DNA of 64,000 nucleotides, taken from assembly GCF_020991005.1 (NCBI RefSeq), contig NZ_JAJLLW010000004.1, positions 124,001 to 188,000 of the forward strand, written 5' to 3'. Made by a program: the position numbers and the translations under genes. Every line of letters begins with the position of its first letter. Position 1 is the first letter of the stretch. This DNA is from Halomonas sp. CUBES01. GTDB lineage: Bacteria; Pseudomonadota; Gammaproteobacteria; Pseudomonadales; Halomonadaceae. Below the pieces are notes generated by a model. The model was not told the origin of the DNA, did not search any database, and was given only the letters and a program-made list of their open reading frames with translations. Shown here in pieces: positions 37,477 through 47,234 of this stretch.

Positions 37477-38534
37477 TGGCCGATCCTCATGGCCAGGCCC
37501 CCGGCGGTCAGCATGGCCGGGGCGTCATTGGTCAGCGCTTCGACGTTGAGGCGTTTGTTGACCCCCATCGCCTGGAAGGGGTTGGCAATGGTCACCGTCA
37601 TGCCGCTGTCCTCGGCAATACGCTCGGCAAGCCCGGGAATCACGCTCGACCCGCCCGCCAGGACAATATGCTTGACCTCGTGCTGGCGCCCCGCCGTGTA
37701 GTAAAGCTGCAGCGAACGCCCCACCTGCTGAACCACGGTTTCCAGAAACGGGTTCAGCACGCTGTCATGATAGTCATCGGGCAGGCCGCCGCGTTTCTTG
37801 GCAAACCCGGCCTCTTCCATACTCAACTGGTAGCGGTCGCGAATCGCGTCGGTAAGCTGACGACCGCCAAATACGGTGTCACGGCTATAAACGATGTGCC
37901 CGCCACGGACAACGTGAAAGGCGTTCATGTTGGCGCCGATATCCACCAGACCGACGCAGGCCTCTGGATCGTCCGAGACGTGCAGTTGGCGGCGTAACAC
38001 CTCGAAGGCACGCTCCATGGCAAAGGTCTCTACCTCGACGGCCGCGGGTTCAAGGCCGGCGCGTTCAAGGGTGTCGGTCAGTTGAGTCACGTCCTGCTGG
38101 CGGCAGGCCACCAGCACTACCCGCTGGTGATCATCGTCAAACGGCGATGGCCCCAGGCATTCGAAGTCGAACGCCACTTCATTGAACGGGAAGGGAATAT
38201 GCCGGTCTGATTCGGCGACGATGCGGGCTTCGATATCTTCTTCACTGAGCGAGCGCGGAAAGCTCAACGTCTTGGTGATCGCCGCGCTCGCCGGCACCGC
38301 CACCGCCGCCTTGCGCGTTGAAGGGCTCGCGTGCTCTACCGCACGGCTCAGCACATTGGCCACGTCATCAATGTCGCGAATGCGTCGCTCCACCACGGCG
38401 CCTTCTCGTAACGGGCGCACAGCGTAGCTTTCCACCTGGAAATTCTGGTGAGCATATCTGAGTTCGAGCAGCTTGACGGTCGCCGAGGTAATATCGACCC
38501 CGATCAACCCGTTACGGGGTTTGAGTAAGCGCAT
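37473..38534 (-). CDS. pilM: Type IV pilus actin-like ATPase PilM
   Basis: Cytoplasmic actin-fold protein, 353 aa, that binds the PilN N-terminus. Actin-family nucleotide motifs are GVDITSATVKLLEL near the start, VGLVDIGANMNAFHVV centrally and IVLAGGSSVIPGL near the end. It is the first gene of pilMNOPQ-aroKB, divergent from mrcA across 194 bp that must hold both promoters; I see no distinctive operator there. Confidence 0.96.
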   Translation of the reverse strand: MRLLKPRNGLIGVDITSATVKLLELRYAHQNFQVESYAVRPLREGAVVERRIRDIDDVANVLSRAVEHASPSTRKAAVAVPASAAITKTLSFPRSLSEEDIEARIVAESDRHIPFPFNEVAFDFECLGPSPFDDDHQRVVLVACRQQDVTQLTDTLERAGLEPAAVEVETFAMERAFEVLRRQLHVSDDPEACVGLVDIGANMNAFHVVRGGHIVYSRDTVFGGRQLTDAIRDRYQLSMEEAGFAKKRGGLPDDYHDSVLNPFLETVVQQVGRSLQLYYTAGRQHEVKHIVLAGGSSVIPGLAERIAEDSGMTVTIANPFQAMGVNKRLNVEALTNDAPAMLTAGGLAMRIGQ

Positions 38535-38728
38535 TGTGGGTCCGGTATCGCCTGCCTATCGCGTTGCCTGAGGTTACATGATTTTCCACCAAGTCACACT
38601 CACATCGCCTTCCGGGCATATCAGCACTGGTGGCGGCCGCTTCGGCTTCCTATAATGGCAGCCAGCTGCGTGATACGGTCGTTTAGATACCGTCTCTTTT
38701 TTATTCATCCCATGGGTACTTTCCATTC

Positions 38729-41260
38729 ATGACGTTCCTCCGCACCTTTATTGTGTCGCTGTTAGGCATCGTGGTTTCGCTTGCCGGTGCCGTTACCCTC
38801 GCGGTCGTCGGCGCCGCCATCTATTTCGCCCCGGGTCTTCCCGACGTGCGCCAGCTGCAGAACTTCGAACTGCATTCCCCGCTGCGCATCATGACCCGCG
38901 ACGGACGTATGATCGGTGAATTCGGCGAAGAACGGCGCATCGAAGTTGACTTCGACGCGATTCCCGAGAAGATGATCGACGCGCTGACCGCTGCCGAAGA
39001 CGCCAGCTTTTTCGATCACCATGGCGTCGCGCCGAGCTCGCTGGCCCGCGCGTCCCTGGAGCTGATGCAAAGCGGCGGAGCGATCCAGTCCGGCGGCTCC
39101 ACCATTACCATGCAGGTCGCGCGAAATTACCTGCTCACGCTGGATCAGACATTTACCCGCAAGATCCGCGAAATTCTGCTCGCCTTGCAGATGGAGCAAT
39201 TGTTAAATAAACAAGAAATTTTCGAACTTTATGTAAATAAAATATTTTTAGGTAACCGAGCGTATGGCATCGCCGCTGCCGCCGACACCTACTACGACAG
39301 ACCGCTTGATGAGTTGACGCTGGCGGAAACCGCCATGATCGCCGGTCTACCCAAAGCGCCTTCGGCCTTCAACCCGCTGGCCAACTCGGAACGTTCGCTG
39401 ATTCGCCGCAACTGGATCCTGTTCCGCATGCGCGAGCTGGGGCATATCGACGAAGCCACCTACCGCGAGGCCGTCCAGGCCCCGGTAACCGCGCGCCGTC
39501 ACTCCACCGAGCCCGAAGTCGACGCCTCCTATGTGGCGGAAATGGCGCGCCAGTACGCCATCGACCGCTTTGGTGACAAGGCCTACACCGGCGGATACCG
39601 CATTTACACCACCATCGACAGTGACCTGCAGCCCACCGCTCGCCGCGCTCTGGCCGACGGCCTGATTGCCTATGACCGGCGTCACGGCTGGCGAGGTCCG
39701 GAAGAGCGCGACATTGCTGCAAGCCTCGTCGAAGCCCAGGAAGAAACCGCCACGCAGGGGCTCGAGGAAGAACTTGCCGAGTCGCCGGAAATTCGCGAAA
39801 CCGCCCGCCAGGCGGCTGAACGCAGCCAGACCAAAATCGACGGCATCGAGGGCGACGTCAGCAACTGGTTGCAGGTACTGGAGCGCACACCACGCTACGG
39901 CCTGCTCGAGCCGGCCATCGTGGTCGAGAGCAGCGGCCAGGAAATGGCGGTTCTGCATGAGGGCGAGCTACGCCGTATTCCCTGGGAAGGGCTAAGCTGG
40001 GCGCGCCCTTACCGCTCGCCGCGCAGCCGGGGAGCACAACCCAACACGGCGAGCGACATCGCCACCCGGGGTGACCTGGTGCGTGTCGTAGAAGACGAGG
40101 AAGGCCAGTTACGCCTGTCGCAGTTACCGCAAGCTCAGGGCTCGCTAGTGGCCCAGAATCCGCGCACCGGCGCTATCCTGGCGCTTCAGGGCGGCTTTGA
40201 TTTCAACGCTAGCAAGTTCAACCGCGCCGTTCAGGCTCAGCGTCAGGCAGGCTCCATCTTCAAGCCGTTCATCTACCTGGCCGCGCTGGAAGATGGCGAC
40301 CTGAACGCGGCCAGCGTGGTCAATGACGCCCCCGTGGTCATGGATGACGGCAGCGACACCCTGTGGCGCCCGGTCAACTCGAGCCTTGATTTCAATGGTC
40401 CGATGCGGCTACGGCCGGCGCTGGCCCGCTCGCGCAACCTGGTGACCATCCGCGTACTGCAAAGCCTGGGGCTGGACTACACCCTTGACTATCTGAAAGG
40501 CTTCGGCTTCGCCGAAGGACGTCTGCCACACGGCCTGTCGCTGGCGTTAGGCAGCGCCACGCTGACGCCAATGGAAATGACCAACGCCTATTCGGTGCTT
40601 GCCAACGGCGGCTTTCAGGTATCGCCGTGGTTTATCGAGCGCGTCACCCGTGAAGGTGAAAACGGCGAGGAAATCCTCGACGAAGCCAGCCCCCGGGTGG
40701 CCTGCCGCGAATGCGATGACGACCAGGAGACGGTGGAAATCGACGGCAACGAGTACCCCGTCGCGCCCCGCGTGGCCGACGAAGCCGCCTTGTATATTCT
40801 GCGCGACATGATGCGCGACGTGATTGAAAACGGTACCGGCCGTGCCGCGCTGAGCCTGGAACGCGATGACATCGTCGGCAAGACCGGCACCACCAACAGC
40901 CAGCGCGACGCCTGGTTTGCCGGCTTCAACGACCGCCTGGTGACCACCGTCTGGGTCGGCAAGGACAGTAACGAAACCATCGCCGAGTACGGATCCAACG
41001 CGGCACTGCCGATTTGGATCGACTTCATGGGGAATGCGCTGGAGGGCACCCCATCAGCGATGCCCGAGCGTCCTGACGACGTGGTGACGGCACGTATCGA
41101 TCCTGATAGCGGCCGCCGCCTGCGCGACGACCAGTCCGGGGGTATCACCGAGCTGTTCCATAAGGATCACCTGCCCGATTACCAGGCCCGCCAGATCAGC
41201 CGTGAGTTGGAAGAAGCCAGCGGCTCCCAGGGCTCGGGCACCGCAGAGTCCATCTTCTAA
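38729..41260 (+). CDS. mrcA: Penicillin-binding protein 1A
   Basis: Bifunctional peptidoglycan synthase, 843 aa. After one N-terminal membrane helix comes the glycosyltransferase domain (catalytic Glu90 in TAAEDASFFDHHGV; GGSTITMQVARN), an OB-like insert as in PBP1A, then the transpeptidase domain. The transpeptidase has the active serine in SIFK (Ser509), SRN (568-570) and KTGT (718-721). Divergence from pilM is conserved in Pseudomonas (ponA). A short AT-rich patch near 39200-39250 is unlike the rest of the gene, but the frame is intact. Confidence 0.97.
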   Translation: MTFLRTFIVSLLGIVVSLAGAVTLAVVGAAIYFAPGLPDVRQLQNFELHSPLRIMTRDGRMIGEFGEERRIEVDFDAIPEKMIDALTAAEDASFFDHHGVAPSSLARASLELMQSGGAIQSGGSTITMQVARNYLLTLDQTFTRKIREILLALQMEQLLNKQEIFELYVNKIFLGNRAYGIAAAADTYYDRPLDELTLAETAMIAGLPKAPSAFNPLANSERSLIRRNWILFRMRELGHIDEATYREAVQAPVTARRHSTEPEVDASYVAEMARQYAIDRFGDKAYTGGYRIYTTIDSDLQPTARRALADGLIAYDRRHGWRGPEERDIAASLVEAQEETATQGLEEELAESPEIRETARQAAERSQTKIDGIEGDVSNWLQVLERTPRYGLLEPAIVVESSGQEMAVLHEGELRRIPWEGLSWARPYRSPRSRGAQPNTASDIATRGDLVRVVEDEEGQLRLSQLPQAQGSLVAQNPRTGAILALQGGFDFNASKFNRAVQAQRQAGSIFKPFIYLAALEDGDLNAASVVNDAPVVMDDGSDTLWRPVNSSLDFNGPMRLRPALARSRNLVTIRVLQSLGLDYTLDYLKGFGFAEGRLPHGLSLALGSATLTPMEMTNAYSVLANGGFQVSPWFIERVTREGENGEEILDEASPRVACRECDDDQETVEIDGNEYPVAPRVADEAALYILRDMMRDVIENGTGRAALSLERDDIVGKTGTTNSQRDAWFAGFNDRLVTTVWVGKDSNETIAEYGSNAALPIWIDFMGNALEGTPSAMPERPDDVVTARIDPDSGRRLRDDQSGGITELFHKDHLPDYQARQISRELEEASGSQGSGTAESIF

Positions 41261-41278
41261 CGCGCTGAACGGCGATAA

Positions 41279-41312
41279 CAAAAGGGCCTGGCAAGTTGCC
41301 AGGCCCTTTTTT
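41279..41312. terminator. Bidirectional terminator between mrcA and the TAXI TRAP operon
   Basis: A twelve-bp perfect stem AAAGGGCCTGGC/GCCAGGCCCTTT (41281-41292 with 41298-41309) with T6 on the right and an A-rich left side serves both converging transcripts. Confidence 0.9.
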
Positions 41313-41326
41313 ATGCGCCGATATTG

Positions 41327-43336
41327 TCAGGCGGCGACGGCAGATTGCCGCCGGTTGGCCAGCCAGTTGGCGGCAATCGCCGTACTCATGACGACCACCC
41401 CGGCGACTTCCGCCATCAGGTTCGGGTAGAACACGCCAATGATCGCCACGCTGATGGCCATGCGCGACGGCCACCCCATGCGGGTGAACAGATAGCCTTC
41501 CAGGGCGGCGGCAAAGGCACACAGCGCCAGCAGGGCAATCACCGCGTTCCAGATCACCAGCGGCACCGGCCCACCGACGATGATCTCCGGGTTGAAGACC
41601 ATGAACAGCGGAATCAGGTACAGCCCCTTGGCGAACTTCCAGGCCTGGAAGCTGGTTTCCATGGGCTTGCTGCCGGCAATGGCCGCCCCGGCAAACCCCG
41701 CCAGGGCCACAGGCGGCGTGACGTTGGAATCCTGGGAATACCAGAACACCACCAGGTGGGCGACCAGCAGCGGAATGCCGAACTCCGTGGTCAGTGCCGG
41801 GCCGACCAGCACAATGAGCACGATATAGCTCGCCGTAACCGGCAGGCCCATGCCCAGCACCAGGCTCGCCAACAGCACCATGACCAGCGCGAGCACGATG
41901 TTGCCGCCGGAGAACGCCATCATCATCGACGAGAACTTGAGTCCCAGGCCGGTCAGCCCGACGACCCCGACGATAATGCCCGCCACGGCGCAGGCCATGG
42001 ACACGGCCACGGCATTGCGCGCGCCCAGCTCAAGCCCTTCCACCAGCTTCCTGAGCCCGGCGAAAGTGGTTTCCTTGATGCGGTAGGCGGATACCGGCTC
42101 GCCCTGGCGGGGCGCCACAAAGAAGAACCAGATCACATAGCGCAGCACGGCCACCGCCACCATGGTCACCACGGCGTAAAAGCCGACGCGCATGGGTGAC
42201 ATACTCATGGCCAGCAGCCACACCAGCACGGCCAGCGGCAGCAGGAAGTGCCAGCCGTCCTTCATCACCTGGCGCATCTGCGGCAGCTCGCTGCGGGACA
42301 TGCCCTGCATGCCCTGCTTGAGCGCGATGATATGCACGAACAGGTACACCGTCGCAAAGTACATCACCGCCGGCAGAATGCTGACCTTGACGATATCCAG
42401 GTACGGCGTGTTGGTGTATTCGGCGATCAGGAAGGCACCGGCCCCCATCAGCGGCGGGGTAATCTGCCCGCCGGTGGAAGCCGCCGCCTCGATCCCGCCC
42501 GCTTGCTTGGGCTTGTAGCCCAGGCGCTTCATCAGCGGAATGGTGAACGCCCCCGTGGTGACCACGTTGGCAATCGCACTGCCGGAAATCGACCCCATGC
42601 CCGCAGATGCCAGCACCGCCGCCTTGGCGGGCCCCCCGCGCTGGCGGCCGGTCGCCGCGTAGGCCATGTCGATAAAGAACCGGCCGGCACCGGTGCTTTC
42701 CAGAAAGGCGCCAAACAGTACAAAGATAAAGATATAGGTGGCGGCGACGCCCAAGGGCAGCCCGAAAATGCCTTCCTGGCCGAGATACAGCTGCCCGGCG
42801 ATGCGGTCGAGGCTGTAGCCACGGTGCTCAAGAATCCCCGGCAGCCACTCCCCCAGCCAGGCCAGGTCACCGCGCGGGCCGGCCATGGCATAGGCAATCG
42901 CGACCAGGCCAATCACCGTCATACTGAAGCCCACCGCCCTGCGACTGGCTTCCAGCACCGTGAAGGTGGCAATGCAAGCTACCAGAATATCGGTTTGTGA
43001 CCAGAAGCCTGCCCGGTTGATGATCTCGTCGAGAAACAGCACCAGATAGCCGCCGGTGATCACCGCACCGCTGAAAAACACCGCATCAATTGCCCAGCCC
43101 AACATCCGCCTGGGGCGGGCACCGCCGAACACCGGAAACATCAGGAAGGCCAGCATCATCACCAGCGCCAGGTGGATACTGCGCTGATAGAAAAGCCCCA
43201 GCGGCTGGATACCCGCCGAGTAAAGCTGAAACAGGGAAAGCCCTACCGCCACGATGGTAATACACCACAGCACGGCGCGAGGCTGAACCACGTTGCCGCC
43301 GGGCATGACCACCGAGGGTTGATTGGATTCGCTCAT
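41327..43336 (-). CDS. TRAP transporter fused permease (TAXI type, DctQM fusion)
   Basis: Large membrane protein, 669 aa, in which the small (DctQ-like) and large (DctM-like) TRAP permease subunits are fused, the form that goes with TAXI receptors. DctM features are GSISGSAIANVVTTGAFTIPLMKRLGY, AAASTGGQITPPLMGAGAF and GMGLPVTASYIVLIVLVGPAL. The ATG at 43336 is chosen for its GAGGA ribosome binding site; a GTG six codons earlier is also open. The partners DUF1850 and the TAXI receptor lie upstream at 20-25 bp spacing. The substrate is unknown; some relatives move C4/C5 dicarboxylates or amino acids. Confidence 0.92.
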   Translation of the reverse strand: MSESNQPSVVMPGGNVVQPRAVLWCITIVAVGLSLFQLYSAGIQPLGLFYQRSIHLALVMMLAFLMFPVFGGARPRRMLGWAIDAVFFSGAVITGGYLVLFLDEIINRAGFWSQTDILVACIATFTVLEASRRAVGFSMTVIGLVAIAYAMAGPRGDLAWLGEWLPGILEHRGYSLDRIAGQLYLGQEGIFGLPLGVAATYIFIFVLFGAFLESTGAGRFFIDMAYAATGRQRGGPAKAAVLASAGMGSISGSAIANVVTTGAFTIPLMKRLGYKPKQAGGIEAAASTGGQITPPLMGAGAFLIAEYTNTPYLDIVKVSILPAVMYFATVYLFVHIIALKQGMQGMSRSELPQMRQVMKDGWHFLLPLAVLVWLLAMSMSPMRVGFYAVVTMVAVAVLRYVIWFFFVAPRQGEPVSAYRIKETTFAGLRKLVEGLELGARNAVAVSMACAVAGIIVGVVGLTGLGLKFSSMMMAFSGGNIVLALVMVLLASLVLGMGLPVTASYIVLIVLVGPALTTEFGIPLLVAHLVVFWYSQDSNVTPPVALAGFAGAAIAGSKPMETSFQAWKFAKGLYLIPLFMVFNPEIIVGGPVPLVIWNAVIALLALCAFAAALEGYLFTRMGWPSRMAISVAIIGVFYPNLMAEVAGVVVMSTAIAANWLANRRQSAVAA

Positions 43337-43361
43337 GAAGTCCTCGTCAGACACTTTTGGC

Positions 43362-43919
43362 TTACTGGCTAGTGGCGCCGGATGGCGGCGCGTCCTGGGT
43401 CAGGCGTAGCGTTACCCGCTCGCCGGCGGCGCGCTGACTCAGGCTGACGCTATGCGCCTCCCCCTCGCGCTGCCACACCAGACGATGATCCACGGCGGGC
43501 GCGCCGACACGCAACACGTACTGATTGCCGGGCACGGCTTCGTCGATGTCCTCGATCCAGTAGCCTCCCTGACCGTCGGACACCTGTACACCTCGGCCGT
43601 GAATATGCCCAAGCCCGGCCGCAAAATCGGGTTGGTGACTACGCTCAAGCTCCATCACCCCCGCGTGATTGCGGTAGCAGTCCAGCACCGCAAATTTTTC
43701 CACCGAGTGATGCCATTGCAGGCACCAGCGGGCGCCCTCAGGCATGGCCGCTTGAAAGAGTGTTTCGCCCTGCTCGTCGATCACCACCAGGAATGCAGAC
43801 GCATTAGCCGGAGAGGAGTACGACTCCGCTCCGGCTAATGGTGAGCCGATTAGCCCCAGCGCCAAGGCTGGGGCCAACCACCTGGTCATGATGCGAGGCA
43901 GGCGTCGTGGATAATCCAT
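43362..43919 (-). CDS. DUF1850 protein of TAXI-TRAP operon
   Basis: Probable exported protein, 185 aa. A hydrophobic N-terminal segment ending in SPLAGAES suggests a signal peptide, and WCLQWHHSVEK is the hallmark of DUF1850, a family found next to TAXI TRAP permeases. Its function is not established; given the tight operon (25 bp before the permease, 20 bp after the receptor) it is probably an accessory transport component. An internal ATG at residue 11 is a possible start. Confidence 0.85.
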   Translation of the reverse strand: MDYPRRLPRIMTRWLAPALALGLIGSPLAGAESYSSPANASAFLVVIDEQGETLFQAAMPEGARWCLQWHHSVEKFAVLDCYRNHAGVMELERSHQPDFAAGLGHIHGRGVQVSDGQGGYWIEDIDEAVPGNQYVLRVGAPAVDHRLVWQREGEAHSVSLSQRAAGERVTLRLTQDAPPSGATSQ

Positions 43920-43939
43920 GGTGACGGCCTGCGTGAGGA

Positions 43940-44899
43940 TCAGGGACGTAGACGATCAGGAATGTCAGCGTCCACTTCTTCGAAGTAGCGAATGGCGCCC
44001 GGGTGCAGCGGCACCGGAGTGGACGCCATGGTGAATTCCACGGTGGTATCGTTGGCCGCCGGGTGTACCGCGATCAGCTCGTCGGTGTTCTCGAACAGCA
44101 ACTGAGTCAGCTGATAGGCCAGTTCTTCGTCCATGTCCGAGTTGACCACCAGCACGTTGGGAATCCCGATGGTTTGCACCGCTTCGTCCATGCCTTCGTA
44201 GAGACCTTCCTGGAGCTGATAGGGCGCGAAGACCTCCACTTCGTCACGCGCGTTGGCGACTTCCTCATCGGACAGGCCGATAACGCGGATGTCGCGTGTG
44301 GTCGCCAGGTTCATGATGGAACTCGTGGGCGGCCCGACGCTCCAGAAACCGGCATCGATATCGCCGTCACGAATGGCGTCGGCGGTTTCGTTGAAATTCA
44401 GCCGCTGGGGCGTGAAATCGTCATAGCTCATGCCGTTGGCTTCCAGCAGTGCGCGAACGTTCAGCTCGGTACCGCTGCCCGGCGCCCCCACGGAAACCCG
44501 CTTGCCTTCCAGGTCGGAAAGCGACTCAACGTCGGAATCGGCCAGCGTGACCAGCTGCACGGCATTGGGGTAAACCGACGCAAGGGCACGGGTATTCTCG
44601 ATCTGGCGGCCTTCAAAGTCGTCGGTTCCGGTATAGGCCTGGTAGACCGTGTCGGCCAGCGCCAGGGCCATGTCGACGTCGCCGCGCATGATCAGCCCCA
44701 TGTTCTCGACCGAAGCACCGGTGACTTCGGCGGTGGCCTTGGCGCCTTCGATGTGTTCGTTGATCATCTCGGCAAAACCGCCGCCGATGGGGTAGTAAAC
44801 CCCCCCGGTACCGCCGGTGGCGATCGACAGCTGCTGGGCGCTGGCAGGCAGCGCAATGGCCAAGAGTGAAGCCGCAGCGGCTTTAGGTAGCGTTCGCAT
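43940..44899 (-). CDS. TAXI-family TRAP solute receptor
   Basis: Periplasmic substrate-binding protein, 319 aa. The signal peptide MRTLPKAAAASLLAIALPASA is followed by LSIATGGTGGVYYPIGGGFAE, the typical TAXI opening, then GDVDMALALADTVYQA, VGAPGSGTELNVRALLEANG and the C-terminal VPLHPGAIRYFEE. The ATG at 44899 has GGAGG eight bases upstream. An in-frame extension of 83 residues to 45148 lacks a signal peptide and is rejected. It is the first gene of the transporter operon, with a 278-bp divergent gap to the TSUP gene. Confidence 0.94.
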   Translation of the reverse strand: MRTLPKAAAASLLAIALPASAQQLSIATGGTGGVYYPIGGGFAEMINEHIEGAKATAEVTGASVENMGLIMRGDVDMALALADTVYQAYTGTDDFEGRQIENTRALASVYPNAVQLVTLADSDVESLSDLEGKRVSVGAPGSGTELNVRALLEANGMSYDDFTPQRLNFNETADAIRDGDIDAGFWSVGPPTSSIMNLATTRDIRVIGLSDEEVANARDEVEVFAPYQLQEGLYEGMDEAVQTIGIPNVLVVNSDMDEELAYQLTQLLFENTDELIAVHPAANDTTVEFTMASTPVPLHPGAIRYFEEVDADIPDRLRP

Positions 44900-45177
44900 A
44901 AGCATGTCCTCCGTCCGTTTGGACTTATAGGTATGAGTGACGATAAGGAGATGCCTCCAGCGTCTGTTGCGCTGGAGGCAGTACACTGAAATTAGCATGC
45001 CTTTGCTGTGGGATGCCAATAACATGACGTTGACGCTCAGTTTTCTTCGGCCCACCGATGAGGCTGACCGCGCGTCATGGTGCGTTTTTCGTGCGTTACT
45101 TATATGATCAAGCACTAACATGTCCACAAGGAGATGACGATGCAGCATGGAGACCGCTATCCCAAAGGGGGCCTGCC

Positions 45178-45924
45178 ATGATGATCTGGGAGGCCGCCGC
45201 GCTGGTGGGCATCGGCACCATCGCCGGGTTTATCAACGTGCTGTCGGCGGGCGGCTCGATGCTCGCCCTGCCGCTGCTGATGTTTCTCGGCCTGCCCACC
45301 CAGGAGGCCAACGGCACCAACCGCGTGGCCATCGTGCTGCAGAGCGTCTCGGCGATCGGCAATTTTCGCCGGGCGGGGGCCTCGCACCTGGGCCTGAGCC
45401 TGCGGCTCTCGGTGCCTGCGGTGGTCGGCTCGCTGGTGGGCGCCTGGCTGGCCCTGCAGGTCAGCGATGCGCTGTTCGAAGCGATTCTGATCGCTGTGAT
45501 GGCGGGTTCGGCGGTGTTGATGCTGCTGCCCCAGCCCAAGCTGGATACCCGCCCGCTCACCGCCGACCGGCTGACTCCGGTCATTTACCTTGCCATGTTC
45601 GTGATCGGCATTTACGGCGGCTTTATTCAGGTCGGCGTGGGCGTGCTGTTCATCATCGTGCTGTACCGCCTGCTGAAAATCGACCTGGCCCAGGTCAACG
45701 TGTTCAAGGTGCTGATCATCCTGGTTTACAGCCTGCCCGCCCTGGCGCTGTTCATGTGGTTTGACCAGGTTCGCTGGCATTACGGGCTACTGCTCGCGCT
45801 GGGCAGCATGACCGGCGCCTGGCTGGCGGTAAAGGTCAACATGAGCCCCCGCGGCGCGATGTGGATCAAGTACCTGACGCTTGCCATGATCGCCGCCATC
45901 CTGCTGCGTCTGCTGTTCGGTTAA
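45178..45924 (+). CDS. TSUP (TauE/SafE) family membrane transporter
   Basis: Membrane protein, 248 aa, of the sulfite exporter TauE/SafE family. The family N-terminal motif appears as GTIAGFINVLSAGGSMLALPLLMFLGL, with a repeat-related motif YGGFIQVGVGVLFIIVL in the second half, as expected for this internally duplicated family. AGGGGG precedes two consecutive ATGs (45178 and 45181). The substrate cannot be read from sequence; the neighbouring catabolic genes suggest an organic acid or sulfonate, but this is weak. Confidence 0.88.
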   Translation: MMIWEAAALVGIGTIAGFINVLSAGGSMLALPLLMFLGLPTQEANGTNRVAIVLQSVSAIGNFRRAGASHLGLSLRLSVPAVVGSLVGAWLALQVSDALFEAILIAVMAGSAVLMLLPQPKLDTRPLTADRLTPVIYLAMFVIGIYGGFIQVGVGVLFIIVLYRLLKIDLAQVNVFKVLIILVYSLPALALFMWFDQVRWHYGLLLALGSMTGAWLAVKVNMSPRGAMWIKYLTLAMIAAILLRLLFG

Positions 45925-45936
45925 GGCGCCTGAAGG

Positions 45937-47133
45937 TCATTCGATAAGCTGGTCGGCCACCTGTTGGACAATATGCGCGCCAATCGGCAGCGCCGAGGTG
46001 GCCGCCGGAGAGGGCGCGTTGCCCACGTTCAGCGTGCGGCGGGTATTCACGAACAGAAAGTCGTCCACCAGCTTGCCGTCGTTGGATACCGCCTGCGCCC
46101 TCACCCCCGCCGGATAGGGCAGCAGGTCATCGGCGGTGAGGCTCGGGCAGTACTTGCGCACCAGCTCCAGGTAGCCGCGCTTGTACAGCGAGTTCTTCAT
46201 CTCGACAAGCCCCGGCCGCAGGTGGCGGCCCAGCACCTTGAGAATGCCTGGATGTGTCAACATTCGACCCATATCGCCAAGCGATACATCCTGCTTGCGA
46301 TAGCCTTCGCGCTTTAACGCCAGCACCGCGTTGGGTCCCACGGTCACGCTGCCATCGATCATGCGGGTCAGGTGCACGCCAAGAAACGGCATGGCCGGGT
46401 CGGGAATCGGATAGATCAGGTGGTTCACGATCTGGTTATGCTGCTCGGGCAGCCGGTAATACTCGCCGCGAAATGGACAGATAGTGAAGTCAGGTGTTTG
46501 CCCCAGCATGCGAATCACCCGATCCGCCATCAGCCCCGAGCACGACACCAGATAGCGGCTCGTCAGGCGTTCATCAGCGGTGCTCACGACCACCTCCTGG
46601 CGGCGCTCTTCGAGCGCGGTGACCTCGGCGCCGTAGCGGATGCTGCCCCCCAGGCGCTCGAAGGTGGCCGCCATTGCGCGGGTCACCTCGGCGTAATCGA
46701 CAATGCCGCTCGAGGGCACGAAAATCCCCGCTACGCCCGTAATATTGGGCTCGCGCTCGCGCAGCGCACCGACTTCCAGCCATTCGCGTTGGAGGCCGTT
46801 GGCGGCGGTGCGCTCCCATAGCGCTTCCATGCGCTGCTTTTCGACCTCGTTGGTGGCGACCAGCAGCTTGCCGCAGATGTTGTAGGCAATGCCGTGCTCG
46901 TCACAGAATGCGCGGGTGGCGCGGTTGCCTTCCAGGCAGAACCTGGCTTTCAGGCTGCCCGGGGTGTAATACACCCCGGCATGGATCACGCCGCTGTTAT
47001 GCCCCGTCTGGTGCTGCGCGGGGCCCTGTTCCTTTTCGAGCACCAACAGGCGTTTGTCGGGATAGGCCTGCTGCAGTTGCATCGCCGTGGACATGCCAAG
47101 GATGCCGCCGCCAATAATGATAAAATCCCACAT
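45937..47133 (-). CDS. lhgO: L-2-hydroxyglutarate dehydrogenase/oxidase
   Basis: FAD-dependent enzyme, 398 aa, that oxidises L-2-hydroxyglutarate to 2-oxoglutarate and feeds electrons to the quinone pool. Rossmann motif IIIGGGILGMSTA is near residue 5; then TGHNSGVIHAGVYYTPGSLKARFC, CGKLLVAT and a C-terminal LNVGNAPSPAATSALPIG. The ATG at 47133 has AGAGGA eight bases upstream. In E. coli and Pseudomonas lhgO follows the glutarate hydroxylase csiD/glaH; no such gene is present here. It is divergent from the GntR gene. Confidence 0.93.
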   Translation of the reverse strand: MWDFIIIGGGILGMSTAMQLQQAYPDKRLLVLEKEQGPAQHQTGHNSGVIHAGVYYTPGSLKARFCLEGNRATRAFCDEHGIAYNICGKLLVATNEVEKQRMEALWERTAANGLQREWLEVGALREREPNITGVAGIFVPSSGIVDYAEVTRAMAATFERLGGSIRYGAEVTALEERRQEVVVSTADERLTSRYLVSCSGLMADRVIRMLGQTPDFTICPFRGEYYRLPEQHNQIVNHLIYPIPDPAMPFLGVHLTRMIDGSVTVGPNAVLALKREGYRKQDVSLGDMGRMLTHPGILKVLGRHLRPGLVEMKNSLYKRGYLELVRKYCPSLTADDLLPYPAGVRAQAVSNDGKLVDDFLFVNTRRTLNVGNAPSPAATSALPIGAHIVQQVADQLIE

Positions 47134-47234
47134 CAATCTCGTCCTCTACGCCAAATTGATAACATTTTCCCATATTAGCCGTTATTCTTTGGGCATCATT
47201 TATCCGTCAGCCGCTACCCAGGAGCCGCCCCGCC

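Noticed and set aside
44900..45148. 83-residue N-terminal extension of the TAXI receptor
   Set aside because: The extension lacks any signal sequence, whereas starting at 44899 gives a textbook signal peptide with a well-placed GGAGG.
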